Position numbers and translations under genes: made by a program | Assembly (NCBI GenBank): GCA_008477525.1 | Contig: SPDT01000001.1 | Coordinates: 1,178,001-1,242,000, forward strand | DNA length: 64,000 nt | Reading direction: 5' to 3' | Source: Hypomyces perniciosus | Taxonomy: Eukaryota > Ascomycota > Sordariomycetes > Hypocreales > Hypocreaceae | Notes under the pieces: generated by a model | Told to the model about the DNA's origin: nothing | The model's database searches: none | The model's input: the letters and a program-made list of their open reading frames with translations, nothing else | Part shown: one piece after another, positions 1 to 12,535 of the stretch | Numbering within the stretch: position 1 is the first letter of the stretch | Layout: the number at the start of each line of letters is the position of its first letter

Positions 1-3000
1 TAAACTATATATTTTATAAACTTTAATACTAGATTAAAATTACTATATAACCTGTAAATATAATAGAATTAATAATAAAGAAATATAAATATAAATAATC
101 CTAAACTAAATATATATAAAGCTACTGCCTATTTTTATAATCCATAGTTAATAATAAAAAGAAAATCTTTAAAGCTATTACTATTACTTTTTAATATACT
201 ACTTCTATAAAACTAAATTAAACCTTAAAATTAAAAAATATACTTAAATATAGCAGATATATAAACAATAATAGCTATAAACTTTATTACCTTTTCTTAT
301 TAACTATATATTTATGCAATAAAAGTAGCTTAAAAAGAAATTAATTAAACTATTAAAATTAAAAAACTAGCGCCTATTACTTTATTAAAGCTTTTAAATA
401 AGTTTTTCTAATAAATAATTATAAAATAAAGAGATTATATTAAAGTAAAAATAGTATTATTAAAAAATATATATAACGTTATTAATAAATACTACTTTTT
501 AATATAATTAAAAAAGATAATAGCTGCTAATATAAAGAAATTTATAATAAGGAAACTGAAATTTAATAAACTAAATTTTTAAAAAAAAACTACTATCCTA
601 GCTATATAACCTATATAATACTTTCCTATTAAAAACAGTAAATAAACTTCTTTTACAATAAATTTAAAACTATAAAATTAAAATATTACTAGAAAAAGAG
701 TTATTATATTAAAAGAATAAGCTATTATTATTTAATAAATTATAGGTAATAAAAAGATAATTATATAATAACTTAGCAAAAAGATTTATCCGCAAATTAT
801 AAATATAATATACTACTCCTTTCCTTTTAGCTATAAAACTAAAAGGCAGTATTTATATTTATGAAAATTATTAAAAGTTAAATAATATTACTATTAAAAA
901 TTAATACTTATTACTATTAATTTAAGAAACCTTTAATACTTTAAGCTATATAAAAGTATATATAAAATTTAATATTATTACTATATTTAATAACCTTTAT
1001 ATTACTAAAAGGGATATATAGAACATAATATTTATTATAAGATGTAGCCTTTTTAAAATATTAATTATACCTTTTAGCCTTTATAATACATTTATTATAT
1101 TCTAATGCTATATTAACTATACTTTTTATAACCTTTTTAACTGCATTTATATAATATACTTTAATAATATTTTTATATATGTATTAAATTAGAAAAAGTA
1201 TTAAAGATACATATATAAAATAATAGTTTACTTTTAAAATATTAGCCTTTAAATTAATATTATTAAATATAAGTTTAAAATAATAAAAATAAAATACTTT
1301 AGTTTAATTATTACTTTAAAGGGATTAAAAATAAATGTTAAAAAGTTAAAGCTATATTAAACTAATAATTATATAAAAAAGTAAAAGATTTATAAAAGTT
1401 CTTTAACTTTATAAATGTCTATTACTATTTTATTTAAAAATACTTTAAAATAGCTGCACTATTAAATAAGCTTTTAAAAAAGATTAATTATATATTTAAA
1501 AAGAGAAATAATAGAAGGCCTTTAATTTAATTAAATATACCTTTAAATTAGCCTTTATCCTAGCCCTTTTTAACTATAATAAATAAACTGTCTTTAAAAC
1601 TAATACCTTTAATTAAATATAAAGTAATATCTTATTATAATATAATAAAAAAGGCATTTTATACTTTATTATATTTTTTTCTATAAAGTATAATATTTAA
1701 AAACATAATTATAAAATCTATAATAAAAAGCTTTTAGCTATTATTAAAGTAATAAAGGAATAGCGCTTAAAATTATAAAGCTTATAAGAGTGTAATATTA
1801 TTATAAACTATAAAAACCTTAAATACTTTACCTTAATAAAAGCCTTAAATTAATAGTAAATCTAATAGTTTAAATTCCTTTTTAGCTTTAACTTTTATAT
1901 TATTTACTGACCTGGCTGTAAGGCTCTAAAGCTTAATACTTTAAGTAAAAAAGCAGAAAATAAGCCTATAAAATTAAACGTTTTTAATAATTAAGTTAAA
2001 AATAAACAATATATTATCCTTTTATAGAGTTCTTTTAGCTTTAAAGCTTAAGCGATATTTTAAAAAAAGGTTTTATTAAATATAAAACTGTCTATCAAGG
2101 CTGCCTTTATAGCTATAATAATACTTATAGAAAATAAACTAATTAATAACCTAATTATAATAGCATATAAATAAAATACTATAGTAAAAGAAATAATAAC
2201 TGCGCTTTAAGACTTTAATATTTACTAATAGTTAAAATAGCTTTATAGAGAACTTTAAATTATAATAAATAACTGCTAAATAATAAATAGCAGAATTTAC
2301 TATTAAAAGCAGCTTTTTATTCCCTTTAATAATAAGCTTTATATATAAATCCTATTTAAAAACCACTTAAATAGCCTAGCCAGACACCTAGGCAGGTTTA
2401 AAACTCTAAACCTTATTAACTGGATATACTAATAGCTATTGATCTTAAGAGATATTAAAGTATTTATATAAGCCTATAAATTATATATTAAAATAAAGGC
2501 CTTGCAATCTTTACTATAAAGCTTCCTTTAATTATTATTAGTTTTATTTTATATATAATTAAATATTTCTATTAATTATATTATATTACTGCTTAAATCT
2601 TGCCGCTATAATATTACCTATAAGTATTTATTAATAATAGTTTACTGCTTTATAAAAATATATTATTTTATACATATTACTTTACTATTAATAAAAAAGT
2701 TAATTAATATATTTATTAATAAAATTTACTGCCTTTATAGTATACCTAATAATATTATATTAAACTATAGTATATAGTTTATAATAAAATTCTAGGAATA
2801 ACTTTTAAAGTAATTAAAAGTTATATTAAAACAATTATTAGCCTTTTACTTCAAGACTAATAGCTAAATTAAAAGAATTAATACAAGTATAAAATAATAC
2901 CTATAAACTTTTATTAACTTTTACTAAAATAATTAAGCCTATTAGCTTTAATTAGCTAAATTCGCTGCTAATAATATAATATTTAAAACTATTAATATAT

Positions 3001-4111
3001 TATTGTTTTTCGCTAATTATAGTTTTAACCTTTACTTAAAGATAAAGCCTTTATAGCCTTGCCTGCTAAACCTCTCTATAGTAAAGAAAAAAAAGTTTTT
3101 CTGCGCTAACGCTATTACTAAGCGATTTAAATATATTATAATATAGTTAAAAGCCTTTATTAAAGCTTTAAGAAAAAGATATTAAAAAAATATAAATATG
3201 CGAAAAGAGGTATTATTAATTTATATTATTAGGCAGGAAGTCTTTATTAATATATAAAATATAAAGATTAACTAGCTAATAAAGAAGCTAAATAATAAAT
3301 AGGTAACGCTTTATATAATAATAAAGGTATATTTATAAGCCTGCACTATTAGCCTGCTAAAAGGTATAAAGATTTTCCTAGTTTTATATAACTCCCTTTT
3401 ATAACTTAAAATAGCCATTTTACTGCATTTTAGGTAAAAGATAATTAATAAAGTTAAATTAAGGAATATTTAAAGTAGGGTATAAGAAAAAATGATAATA
3501 TAGATAAAGTATAAAAGAAATAAAAGTTTAAAGTACTTTTAGATTATTATAATAATAATAGATTTTATTACTTTATTAAATAGAAATACTATACTGCTAT
3601 ATAGTATTAATTAAAGATTTATAAAGCTAAAAAAAGGTAATATAAAACTTTTATAAAAAAAAGTTAAAAAAGCTAAACCTACTGCAATAAATATTAAAAG
3701 GAATTATAAAAAAGGAAAAAGAAAAAATAGCTAAAAAGAAATTAATGCCTATAAAGCATTAACTGAAAACTATACTGCATTAAAGCCTATAACTAAACTA
3801 TATATTACTAATACTAAAACTATATAATTTACTTATTTACTTTTATATTAAAAATATTGAAATAAATTACTTGGAATTTTAATTTATATAAGTAATATAA
3901 CTATTTGCGGCTAAACAGTATAATAAAAAGGGGGGGTATTGTTATAGTATTAACTATAATGCGATATTAACGCCTTATTATATAAGCTCTGGTTATTTAA
4001 CTAGGCCCTAATGCGTTCCTAGCTATAGCTTTCTATAGAGCCTTAGGGCTTTCTCACTCTCTACAGTATAATAATAATATTTGCCTTAACCTGCCTTTCT
4101 GTGCTATAATA
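1..4111 (+). mobile_element. Gypsy-1 LTR retrotransposon, copy A (RIP-degraded, left end outside window)
   Basis: Translation with stops read through shows the Ty3/gypsy pol order. Reverse transcriptase is at about 830-1330, with a recognisable run for the 'kitikNrYPLPLI' block, the 'iPFsLyNt' block and the catalytic box reading YFNNIFIY where YLDDILIY is expected. RNase H follows at about 1350-1750. The integrase core is at about 2700-3060, ending in the typical 'LAEFAANN...FFANYGFNP' region, here LAKFAANN and FFANYSFN. The element ends in a polypurine tract of seven G (3930-3936) and an LTR at 3940-4111. Catalytic Asp codons have become Asn codons and Trp codons have become stops, as RIP predicts. 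Gag and the 5' LTR lie left of the window. No frame is intact. Confidence 0.85.
3940..4111 (+). repeat. 3' LTR of Gypsy-1 copy A
   Basis: The LTR begins TGTTATAG three bases after the G7 tract and ends CTATAATA (CTATAACA before mutation). It is 172 bp and a divergent relative of the other Gypsy-1 LTRs, sharing the ends and the 'ttaacctgc' segment near the 3' end. Confidence 0.65.
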
Positions 4112-7100
4112 GTTAATATAGCTAATAAAGCTATTAAATCCTTTAAGATATAGTTTCTTCTTTACTATTAAAAGATATACTTTACTATATAGCTATATAA
4201 GTAGCTATAAAGCTTATAGCTTTATATAGGTTTAAATTCCTACTATTAATTAAGAAAAGGTTAAAGAATATATAACTATTTTAAAAGTAATAGCTTTAAA
4301 AAAACTAATTAGATTTAGTTTTAAGCTTATAAAGAAAAATAATCTTAAAGGAAAAGATCTCTTTAAACTCTTTAAAACCTTAGGCTAAGTAAAGGAATAA
4401 GGGCTTTATATACCTTTATTGCTTAAAGAAATAAGGGGGAATAAGCCTATAAAGGATACCTTTATAAAGGAAAGGCCCTATATACTTAAAGAATCCTTTA
4501 TTACTAAAGATTTAAAGGTTATTAAACTAATTAAATTAAAGGGAGATATTATTATTAATAGTATTAGCTTTAAGCTGTTAAAGCTAGCCCTTTTATAATA
4601 TAAAAGATTAAGTTATATTAATTTAAGTTTATTAAAGAAAATTATTAAAATAACTATTAAAATTCTTAACGTTAATTTTATTAAAAAGACTAAATTTTAC
4701 TGCTTAATATATAATAAAGGAAAAGCTATTAAAAGGCTTAATTTAAAGCTAATTGCTAATCCACTAGCTTCTCTAAATTGCTTAAAAGCTAATACCTTTT
4801 TTATAAAACTAATACCTTATAATAAAGCCTTTATTAATCTTTTAATTATTAATAAAAAATTAAAATATAAGTAGTTATTCCTTTGAAGAGATTATAATAA
4901 ATTTACCCTTTTAACTACTTTAAAAGGCTTTATAGATAGCCTTAAAAATTAATACAACCAGTATTTTAAAGAATTTTATTATAATAGTAAAAAAGAAGTT
5001 AATTAAGATTTTTAATTTTAATTTTTTTCTTTAAGAATTATATATTTTTATAGCAGCTTTTATATTTATAAATAAAATAGTTTAATAGATTATTTTATTA
5101 GAGTTTTATTAAATAGGCTTTAAGCTATTATTATAGCAGTTAATTTACTATTATATTTCTAGAATTTTATTATTATTATAGTTTTTAAATTAATTAATTA
5201 TATAACTATTACTAATAAGGATTTTACCTTTTATTAAAAATTATACAAAGACTTAAACTTTAATAAAGATTATAAGCTTAATCTGCAAAAATATAGGATT
5301 ATTAGCTTTTATTATAAAGTATTTATTTTATAAAAGTAAAAGGCTAAAAGCTATAAATTAGCCCCTAGGACTAAAACTAAAAGACTATTTGTAGTCTTAC
5401 GTAATAATATTTATTTCATCTATATTTTAACTAAATATATAGTTTTTAAATTGTTAACTATAAAGCTATATAAAGATAAAATTCCTAAGCTTTAAATCCT
5501 AGAGTTTATTATAGGTTAAAATAATAAAGAATTAAAGGGAGAAATAAAGCTAGATTTATTAAATTAAATAATTCCTAGCTTTTAGAATATTAATCCTTTA
5601 CTCTTTAACCTTACTTTAAAAGGAGTACCTACTACTATTCCTTTTATTCCTATATTAATTATATAAAACTCTACAGTTATAAAGGATCTTATAGATATAG
5701 ATATATCCTACTTTCTCTATAATAGTATTAAAAAGCTAACTTTTCTAGCTACTGCAGTATAAGACCCTTAAACGTTTAAGTAAATACTTTATAATCTTAA
5801 TAAAACTAAATAGCTAAAAGTAATTTATAGTAAATTTAACCAGCTAATTAAATAATATACCTTTACTTTTATTAAGTGTAATAGTATTCTTAAAGGCAGG
5901 AATCCTATTACTAATCAATTAGTCTTCAAGACTAAAAAAGACTAAAATAATAAAATAGTTAAATTTAAAGCTAGGCTAATTGCTAAAGGCTTCTAATAAC
6001 TAAAAGGAATAGATTTTAATTAAATATTTACTTTAATAGCTGTTCTTATTACTTAATAGCTCCTTTTAGCCTTAGCTATTATCTATAACTAAGAAATTAA
6101 ATAAATTAACTTTATTAATATATTCTTTAATAGGATATTTAAAGAAACTATCTTTTTTAACTTCCTTAAAGGGTTTAAAGACTATACTAATTAAATTTCC
6201 TTTAAAAAATAGTAATAAGCCTTATAAGCTTTAGGAAATAAACTAGAATATAATCCTTTAATTTTTAACTCTATTATTCTTTATAATTTAAATAATAGTA
6301 TTTTTATTATTATTTATATAAATAACTGTCTTTTTATTAGATTAGATAAAGAAGCTATAGCTTAGCTAAAGCTAGCTCTTAATAAGGTTTATGCTATAGA
6401 AGATAAAGGCTTTGCCTTTTTTTTAAAGGTTTAAATAGTTAAGGATAGAAAAAGAGGCCCTTTTTAGCTTTCCTAGAAATAATATATTATTAAAGCTATA
6501 GAGCTTTTTAACTTTTAAGATTTAAAGTTTATTTAACTACCCCTATAGCCCTCTCTTTTAGTTAATAAAACTATAATTAAATAAAATAAAGTTAATACTA
6601 AGCTTTTTTAAGCTATTATTAAAACTATTATTTATTTAATAATCTATATTTAAATAAATATTAGTATTTTAGTCTAATAGCTAGTAAAATAATTCTAAAG
6701 CTTATATAAAAAGCATTTAAATATAGCCTATAACCTATTATAGTATTTAAATAATACTTAAAATCTAGCTATTTAATATATTAGAAAATCTAGTTTTATA
6801 TTTATTAGTTATTATAATAGTGATTTTATTAGGGATAAAGAATTAAGTAACTTAATTTATAGCTATATTATTATAGTTACTAATAGGCTAATTAACTGGA
6901 AATTAAAAAGGGGCTTAATTATCTGTCTTTCTATATTAAAAGCAGAGTTTATAGCTTTTATAAAAGCTATTAAAGAGATTTAATAGCTTATTGGCTTATA
7001 TAAAGAGGTAAATTAACTAATTAAGCAGTTAATCTTTTTATTTAATAATAATAAAGGTGCTATTTCTACTTTAAATAACTTTACCCTTTATAATTAAATA

Positions 7101-7462
7101 AAATATACTCTATTATAGTTTAATTATATTAAAGAATATATGAAAAATAGTATTATTATAGTTAGGTATTTGGAAACTAGTAAAATAGTTGCTGATAGGT
7201 TTACTAAGCCTCTTTTAAGTTAAAAGCTAAAGAACTTTATAAGTCTTTTTAATTTTAAGCTTTTACTTAAAGTTTATACTTAAGGTTTTATCCTTTTTTT
7301 TTATAGTTATTAACTATTCTTTTATAGTTATTAGCTATCTTTATTATATTATTTTTAGCTATATTAGCTATCTTTTTTATTTTTATATTCTAGTTATTTT
7401 CCTATATTTAGGTCTTATATTTACTTTAAAGTTATATAGGATAATATCTATTTTAGAGGGAG
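4112..7462 (+). mobile_element. Copia-1 retrotransposon internal region, 5' truncated and RIP-degraded
   Basis: Read-through translation gives Ty1/copia pol in the expected order. The integrase C-terminal part lies at about 5330-5480 ('KLAPRTKTKRLFVV', compare the copia block KLAPRaxxGxfvGY). Reverse transcriptase is at about 5900-6400 (NPITNQLVFKTKKD, then KARLIAKGF, later IIYINNCLFI for the YxDDLLI box). RNase H is at about 6900-7250 (LFNNNKGAI for the LFCDNQSAI block, ending VADRFTKPL). A polypurine tract AGAGGGAG directly precedes the 3' LTR at 7463. No 5' LTR is visible; the left end abuts the Gypsy-1 LTR, so the Gypsy copy was probably inserted into the Copia. Many TAG/TAA stops make it non-coding. 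Confidence 0.85.
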
Positions 7463-8042
7463 TATTAAAAAGGAGGGCTAAAAAGTAAGGATTTTAGTGT
7501 ATTTAGATAACCTTCCTAATCTAGCTAGACCCGGATTTAAGCCTGACGCTAGGATTGAGTTTTAGAGGAACTTTAGTATAAGTTAGGAATTCTCTTTTAT
7601 CTTTAACGATAATAATTAAGCTAGGACTAGATACCCTGCCTACTTTAGACTTAATATAATATTTATAATAGGCATTATAAGAAATCTGACTAAAATGGTT
7701 TCCTGTTTATATAGCTGTAAGTCGATTTGATCGATTTTATATATAAATGAATTTTGCAGAAAATAAGAATGCGGCTATAAACCTAATTCTGCTACTATAT
7801 ACCTATTATTAGGTCAGAGGACTATTATAGAAGATAACGTATTGTTCTATAATCACTTCTATAATATAGCTATATATTATTAGATATCCTATAGCTTTTC
7901 AGCTATTAGATTAGTTATAATTCAATTGTTTAGTCTATTATTTATCTAGTAAACTCTTAGTCGTTTCCTTATTGCTGTATTGTATACAGCTTTTTAGAAG
8001 CTATATATAAATAAGGTTTAGTATAACCTTGTTATTTTAACA
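7463..8042 (+). repeat. 3' LTR of Copia-1 (uninterrupted 580-bp reference copy)
   Basis: The LTR begins TATTAAAAAGG (TGTTAAAA before RIP) after the polypurine tract and ends TTTTAACA, so the ends form an 8-bp inverted repeat. It recurs as a solo LTR at 50261-50839 (minus) and as two LINE-split solo LTRs at 17841-24393 (minus) and 51495-57804 (plus). Because this copy is uninterrupted it defines the empty LINE target at about 7660-7680 (GGCATTATAAG). Confidence 0.85.
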
Positions 8043-10799
8043 ATTATAAAATAAAATTATTAACTTTTTTATATAGTTAATAAATAAACTTTTTTTAAAA
8101 GATTATAAAAGTATAAAATTAAACTTTTGTGAAAGAAAAAACTATTATATTAAAAAACCTATATAATATTATTAAATAAACTTTAAATTATAAAAAAATA
8201 GTTAAATAAAAACTTAATTAAAGATTTATTAAAAAGTTTAAAGTAAAATATATTGCCTTTTTACTTTTTATTATAATACTTAAAAAAAGTATTTATATTT
8301 ATTAAAATTATTAAAGATTTAATAATATTATTAGTAAAGACTATGATTCATTACTATTAATTTAAAATATATTAAATATTTTATATAATCTTAAATTTTA
8401 CATTAAGTTGAATATAATAACTACCTTTAATAAAGTTAAAATTATAAAAAAATATAAATAAATAAAAATATATAAAATTTAATTTAAATTATTTAAAAAG
8501 TTTATTTTACTTTTTAGTTTTTATAATATTTTAGCCTTTTTTAATATTATATTAAATATACTTTATCTTATTATATTTAATTATGTTAAAACTTTATTTA
8601 TAACTATTTTAATTTTTACTTTTTTTATTTATAATAATCAAGTAGTTTTAAAAATAAATATTTTAAATTAAATATTCAACAGTATTTTTATTTACTGTAA
8701 TGAAAATAACATTTTATAATTAATAATATATTTTTTATTAAAATATATACTTATTAAATATAATTATAAAATTTATAATAAAAGACTATTAGCTATTATT
8801 AAATTATTAACAAATAATACTTTAAATTTTAAAATATTAAAATTAATTTAAAATTATTATAAATTCTAAAAACTTAAAATACTTTATAATTATGAAAGGA
8901 TTAAATTAAAAATAAATCTATTAATTTAAATTTGTATTTTAATATAATTTCTAGATTATTTAATAGTTTAAATTAAAAGTAATAAAGTTTTATATATTAA
9001 ATAAAATATTTTAAAATATTTTAATATAATTAAATTAAAATAATAATTAATACAAAAAACTTTAATTTTAAAAAACTATTTTATTCTTTATATTTATAGT
9101 AATATTATAAAAAATATAAATAATAAAACTTTATTGACTATAATAATTAATTTTAAATTTAGAAATATTAATTAATAAATGATTAAATATAAATATATAA
9201 ATATAGTATAATATATATAATAATAGCTTAAAAGCATCTAAAATAATTTAAAGGCAATAATATAAAACTTTTAAATTTAGAGTAATTAAATATATTATTA
9301 AAATAACTTTTCTTTTTATCAATAAATAAAGTAAAACTATAAATAATACATTAAATATGCTTTTTGAAATTAAAGGGATATTTAAAATTAATAAATATAT
9401 TAAACCTCTTTAACTATATATATTACTAGCTATAAATATTAATTAATATTAATACTTTTATTAAAAGCTATAACCTATACTTTTAAATCAAGTTAAATAA
9501 ATTTACTTTTTTAAAAAATTGAAAATTATTATTGATATTATTTTAAACTTAAAATAATATTTTAATAAACTATATTAAATTACTATTTAACTATAACTAA
9601 TAAAGTTTAATTCATAGAAGTATCTGTATAGTAATATATTATTTAATAATAATATATTATTTTATAACTATTTATATAATTAATATTAAAAAACTTATTT
9701 ATACCTTTATTTTATATCTTTATATTTTATATAACGCTTTAAAAATAATTAAATATAAAAGTAAAGTAATATTTTAATCCTTTATAAGTCTTTATTAAAA
9801 TAATTAAATTAATTAATTATTATTTATAAAGTTTATTTAAAATACTTAAATATTTATTATTTAAAAAAAAGTTTTTATAAAATAAATACTATAGTTAAAT
9901 ATTCTGTATAAATTTTATATTAATTCAAAGCCTTTATAATATAATTAATTATTCAATATAAAGCTATAGCTAATATATTAACAGAAGATTTATATTAATT
10001 TACAATTAATAGAAAAGTATAATTAAAGATTAAATACTTTAAAATAAACTATTTAATAAAAAAAGAGATAATAAAAAATAAGCTTAGATAAAATCTTTAA
10101 TATATACATTTAAGTTTATTAATTTAAACTCTTTAATTATATTTATATTTTCTTTATATTTTATAAGTCTTTTTTTAAACTATTAGCAGTTTATAAAATA
10201 ATCTAATATATATAGTTATTAAAATAAAACATTATTAATAAATAAAAAAATAAAAATATATAAAGTTAAATCTTTAAAAGAAATAATAAAATAAATAATA
10301 TAATAGAAAAATAGGAATTTAATAAAATCTTTAACTGCTATAATAAAGATAGCTTATATTATTATATAGCTTAGAAATATTATATATTAAGCTAATAACC
10401 TATAAAAGACTTAAAAGGATAGGATATTACCTTTTTAGAATATTATATAAAAAACCTTAATAAGCTTAGCCTGCTTCTTTAAGTTAAGAAAAAGAAGATA
10501 ACTAATTAACTAAACCTATAATATAATAACTGCTTATAATAGAATTAATATAATAAAAGGATTAAAATATATATAGTTTTAAAATAGCTATTTAAAGGTA
10601 AATATAGTTTAAAAAAGGGGGGGTATTATTATAGCACTAAACCTGCCCTTTAATGACTTATTAATATTATATGTGTCCTTATATAATAACTTGGTCCTAC
10701 ACCTTCAAACTATATTTTTATAGCTTCTTGCCTTATTCAAGGCACAATAAAGATGTCACCTTGACCTGCTGTTCTGTATGCCGTGATAATACTATAATA
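8043..10799 (+). mobile_element. Gypsy-1 copy B, 3' half (RIP-degraded)
   Basis: Homologous to the reverse complement of the 24997-32677 copy, for example around 29150-29290. It enters in the reverse transcriptase region (about 8240-8660) directly after the Copia-1 LTR and runs through the RNase H and integrase regions to a G7 polypurine tract at 10617-10623 and a 3' LTR at 10627-10799. The 5' half is missing, most simply because Copia-1 inserted here and the rest lies left of the window. There are stops in all frames. Confidence 0.75.
10627..10799 (+). repeat. 3' LTR of Gypsy-1 copy B
   Basis: 173 bp, starting TATTATAGCACTAAACC three bases after the G7 tract and ending CTATAATA. It is the least mutated Gypsy-1 LTR, retaining many CpA and CpG sites, and matches the minus-strand LTRs at 24997, 32516 and 33854. 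Confidence 0.75.
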
Positions 10800-11699
10800 G
10801 CCTCGCTATATATATAGCTAATATAAAGAAGAAGCGGTATATAGGCGCTGTAAGCGTCTGTATAGTCTGATATATCGCTTACGCGATATGTATGTCAGCT
10901 TGTATCTGCTTATAAAGCAGATAAGAGCTCCCTAGCGCTGACAGGCGGTAGGGCCCCGGCCTGCTTAATCAACCAATTAATAATATTATCTTTATTTTAG
11001 CTTTTATACCTCTGCTATCTTAAAATAAAAAGTAAAGAGATTTCTGCTATATTTATAATCTTAGCGACTTCTTTTATAAATACTATATTAAAGTGCCTAA
11101 TAATATAAGTTAATAACGAGATATAGATAACTTTCTTTTTCAGGATAGGACCTAGGGGCAGATAACTTATATAGGAAGAGAGGAATTAGAGAATAGTAAT
11201 AAGAATTCCGGCTAAATGCTTATATAAGAAACCCAGGTTCTTTATAATTTGCCTAGTGAAGCTAAATAAGACTTTAAGTTCTAAAATCGACTTATAGCCT
11301 ATTTTGAAATCTAATAAAAAGATGGATTGAGGCAGGCAGCAGCGAAATGCTAGTACCCGGTTTGTCTGGACTTATATATTATTTTCCCATGTAATTAGAC
11401 ACACAATATTTCCTTATTCTGTAATAGTGTCAACCTTAGTAACGGATAGTTCCACATCACGGCACATTCCCTCATTCCAACGAACATTCCTTGATTCCCA
11501 ACTAGCTTGCAACAACAGCCGGATCCGTAAGTCAATGATGATATCATAACAACTAGATTTCCTAGATCCGGATGGTCATGATCAATTAGTTAGCAAGATT
11601 TCATGAATTTAAGCAGCAGCTTTTCCCACCTACCTTGGGATCAGCAAGAGTGTCGAATTCAATCATTTCAATCCATCAAATGAGCCCTCATACTGTTGA
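10800..11699. other. Left edge of gene island 1, no gene seen
   Basis: Composition changes here from about 80% AT to ordinary. Up to about 10980 the sequence has several short inverted repeats (GTAAGCG/CGCTTAC at 10850-10882, and a CTGCTTATAAAGCAG hairpin near 10907). From about 11340 it is unique-looking, non-repetitive DNA. I see no reading frame, RNA gene or LTR with paired ends. Confidence 0.5.
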
Positions 11700-12535
11700 T
11701 CTGTGATTGATAGCTTTGCTGAATTTTCCAGCTCGGTGGCTAAACTCCCAGAGACCCTCTTACGAGACAACCTTAAGAAACTATGGGTTGGAATTCTGGA
11801 AGTTACACGAGATGCAATTTAACATACACAAGCGACAAGCTTGTTTCGCTTTCTGGTATTGCCAAGTTCATGGAGCGGGCGTTCAATGACAAATACTGCG
11901 CTGGACTGTGGAGAAAGAATCTGGTCACAGACTTTCTGTGGCTTAGGGCCTGTCCTGAACAAGGACTTCGTCCACGACCCGAGCCGTATCGTGCGCCGTC
12001 GTGGTCTTGGGCTAGTTTAGATGGGCCTATTTCGTTGGCGTTGTATAACGAAGCCTTTTATCGGACAATGAGACCATTAATCGATGTTGTTGACTGCACG
12101 ATCGATAACCCTACGGGTGACACCACTGGTAATGTTGCAGGGGGGGTATTAAAGCTGACTACTCGTAGATGGCTCTCAACAATACAACTTGACGAGGATT
12201 TCAAGCGTAATGGACGTGTTTTCTTTAATGGGAAGTGGTGGGAAAGACACCCGACTTTCTGGGTCAGACTTGATTGCAAAGTCTCGAACCTTAAACTATT
12301 TTGCTTAACTGTTCTGGTTGATATCCACCAGCTACCCGACTGGAATGCATGGTGTCTCTTACTCGGCGCTACTGGAGATGGCAAAGGCCAGTTTGAGCGA
12401 TTTGGGTTGATGAACATCTTTGTAGGGGCGTTTGGGATGGATAACTGGACTGGCCTCCACACCCCTAAGAACGAGAATTGGTTGGAATATGAAGGTATTA
12501 GAGATGATGGCCAGTACCTAGTATCAATCATATGA
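11700..12535 (+). pseudogene. HET-domain protein, C-terminal part, truncated and frameshifted
   Basis: The open frame 11783-12535 encodes the typical C-terminal half of fungal HET (heterokaryon incompatibility) proteins: 'LTYTSDKLVSLSGIAK', then 'DKYCAGLWRKNLVTDFLW', then 'YRAPSWSWASLDGPI' at about 11977-12030, followed by the variable tail and a normal stop. The family's next upstream block ('LLRDNLKKLWVGILE') is present just before it, in a different frame (about 11700-11810), so one indel near 11800 breaks the gene. The N-terminal HET block with its conserved Tyr and CWG-type motif is absent upstream. HET proteins trigger death of incompatible fused cells in filamentous fungi. Composition is normal here, so the breakage is not obviously RIP. 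An unrecognised intron at the frame change is a less likely alternative. Confidence 0.65.

Noticed and set aside
12058..12531. 157-codon minus-strand frame
   Set aside because: Exact antisense shadow of the HET C-terminal region, which matches its family on the plus strand.
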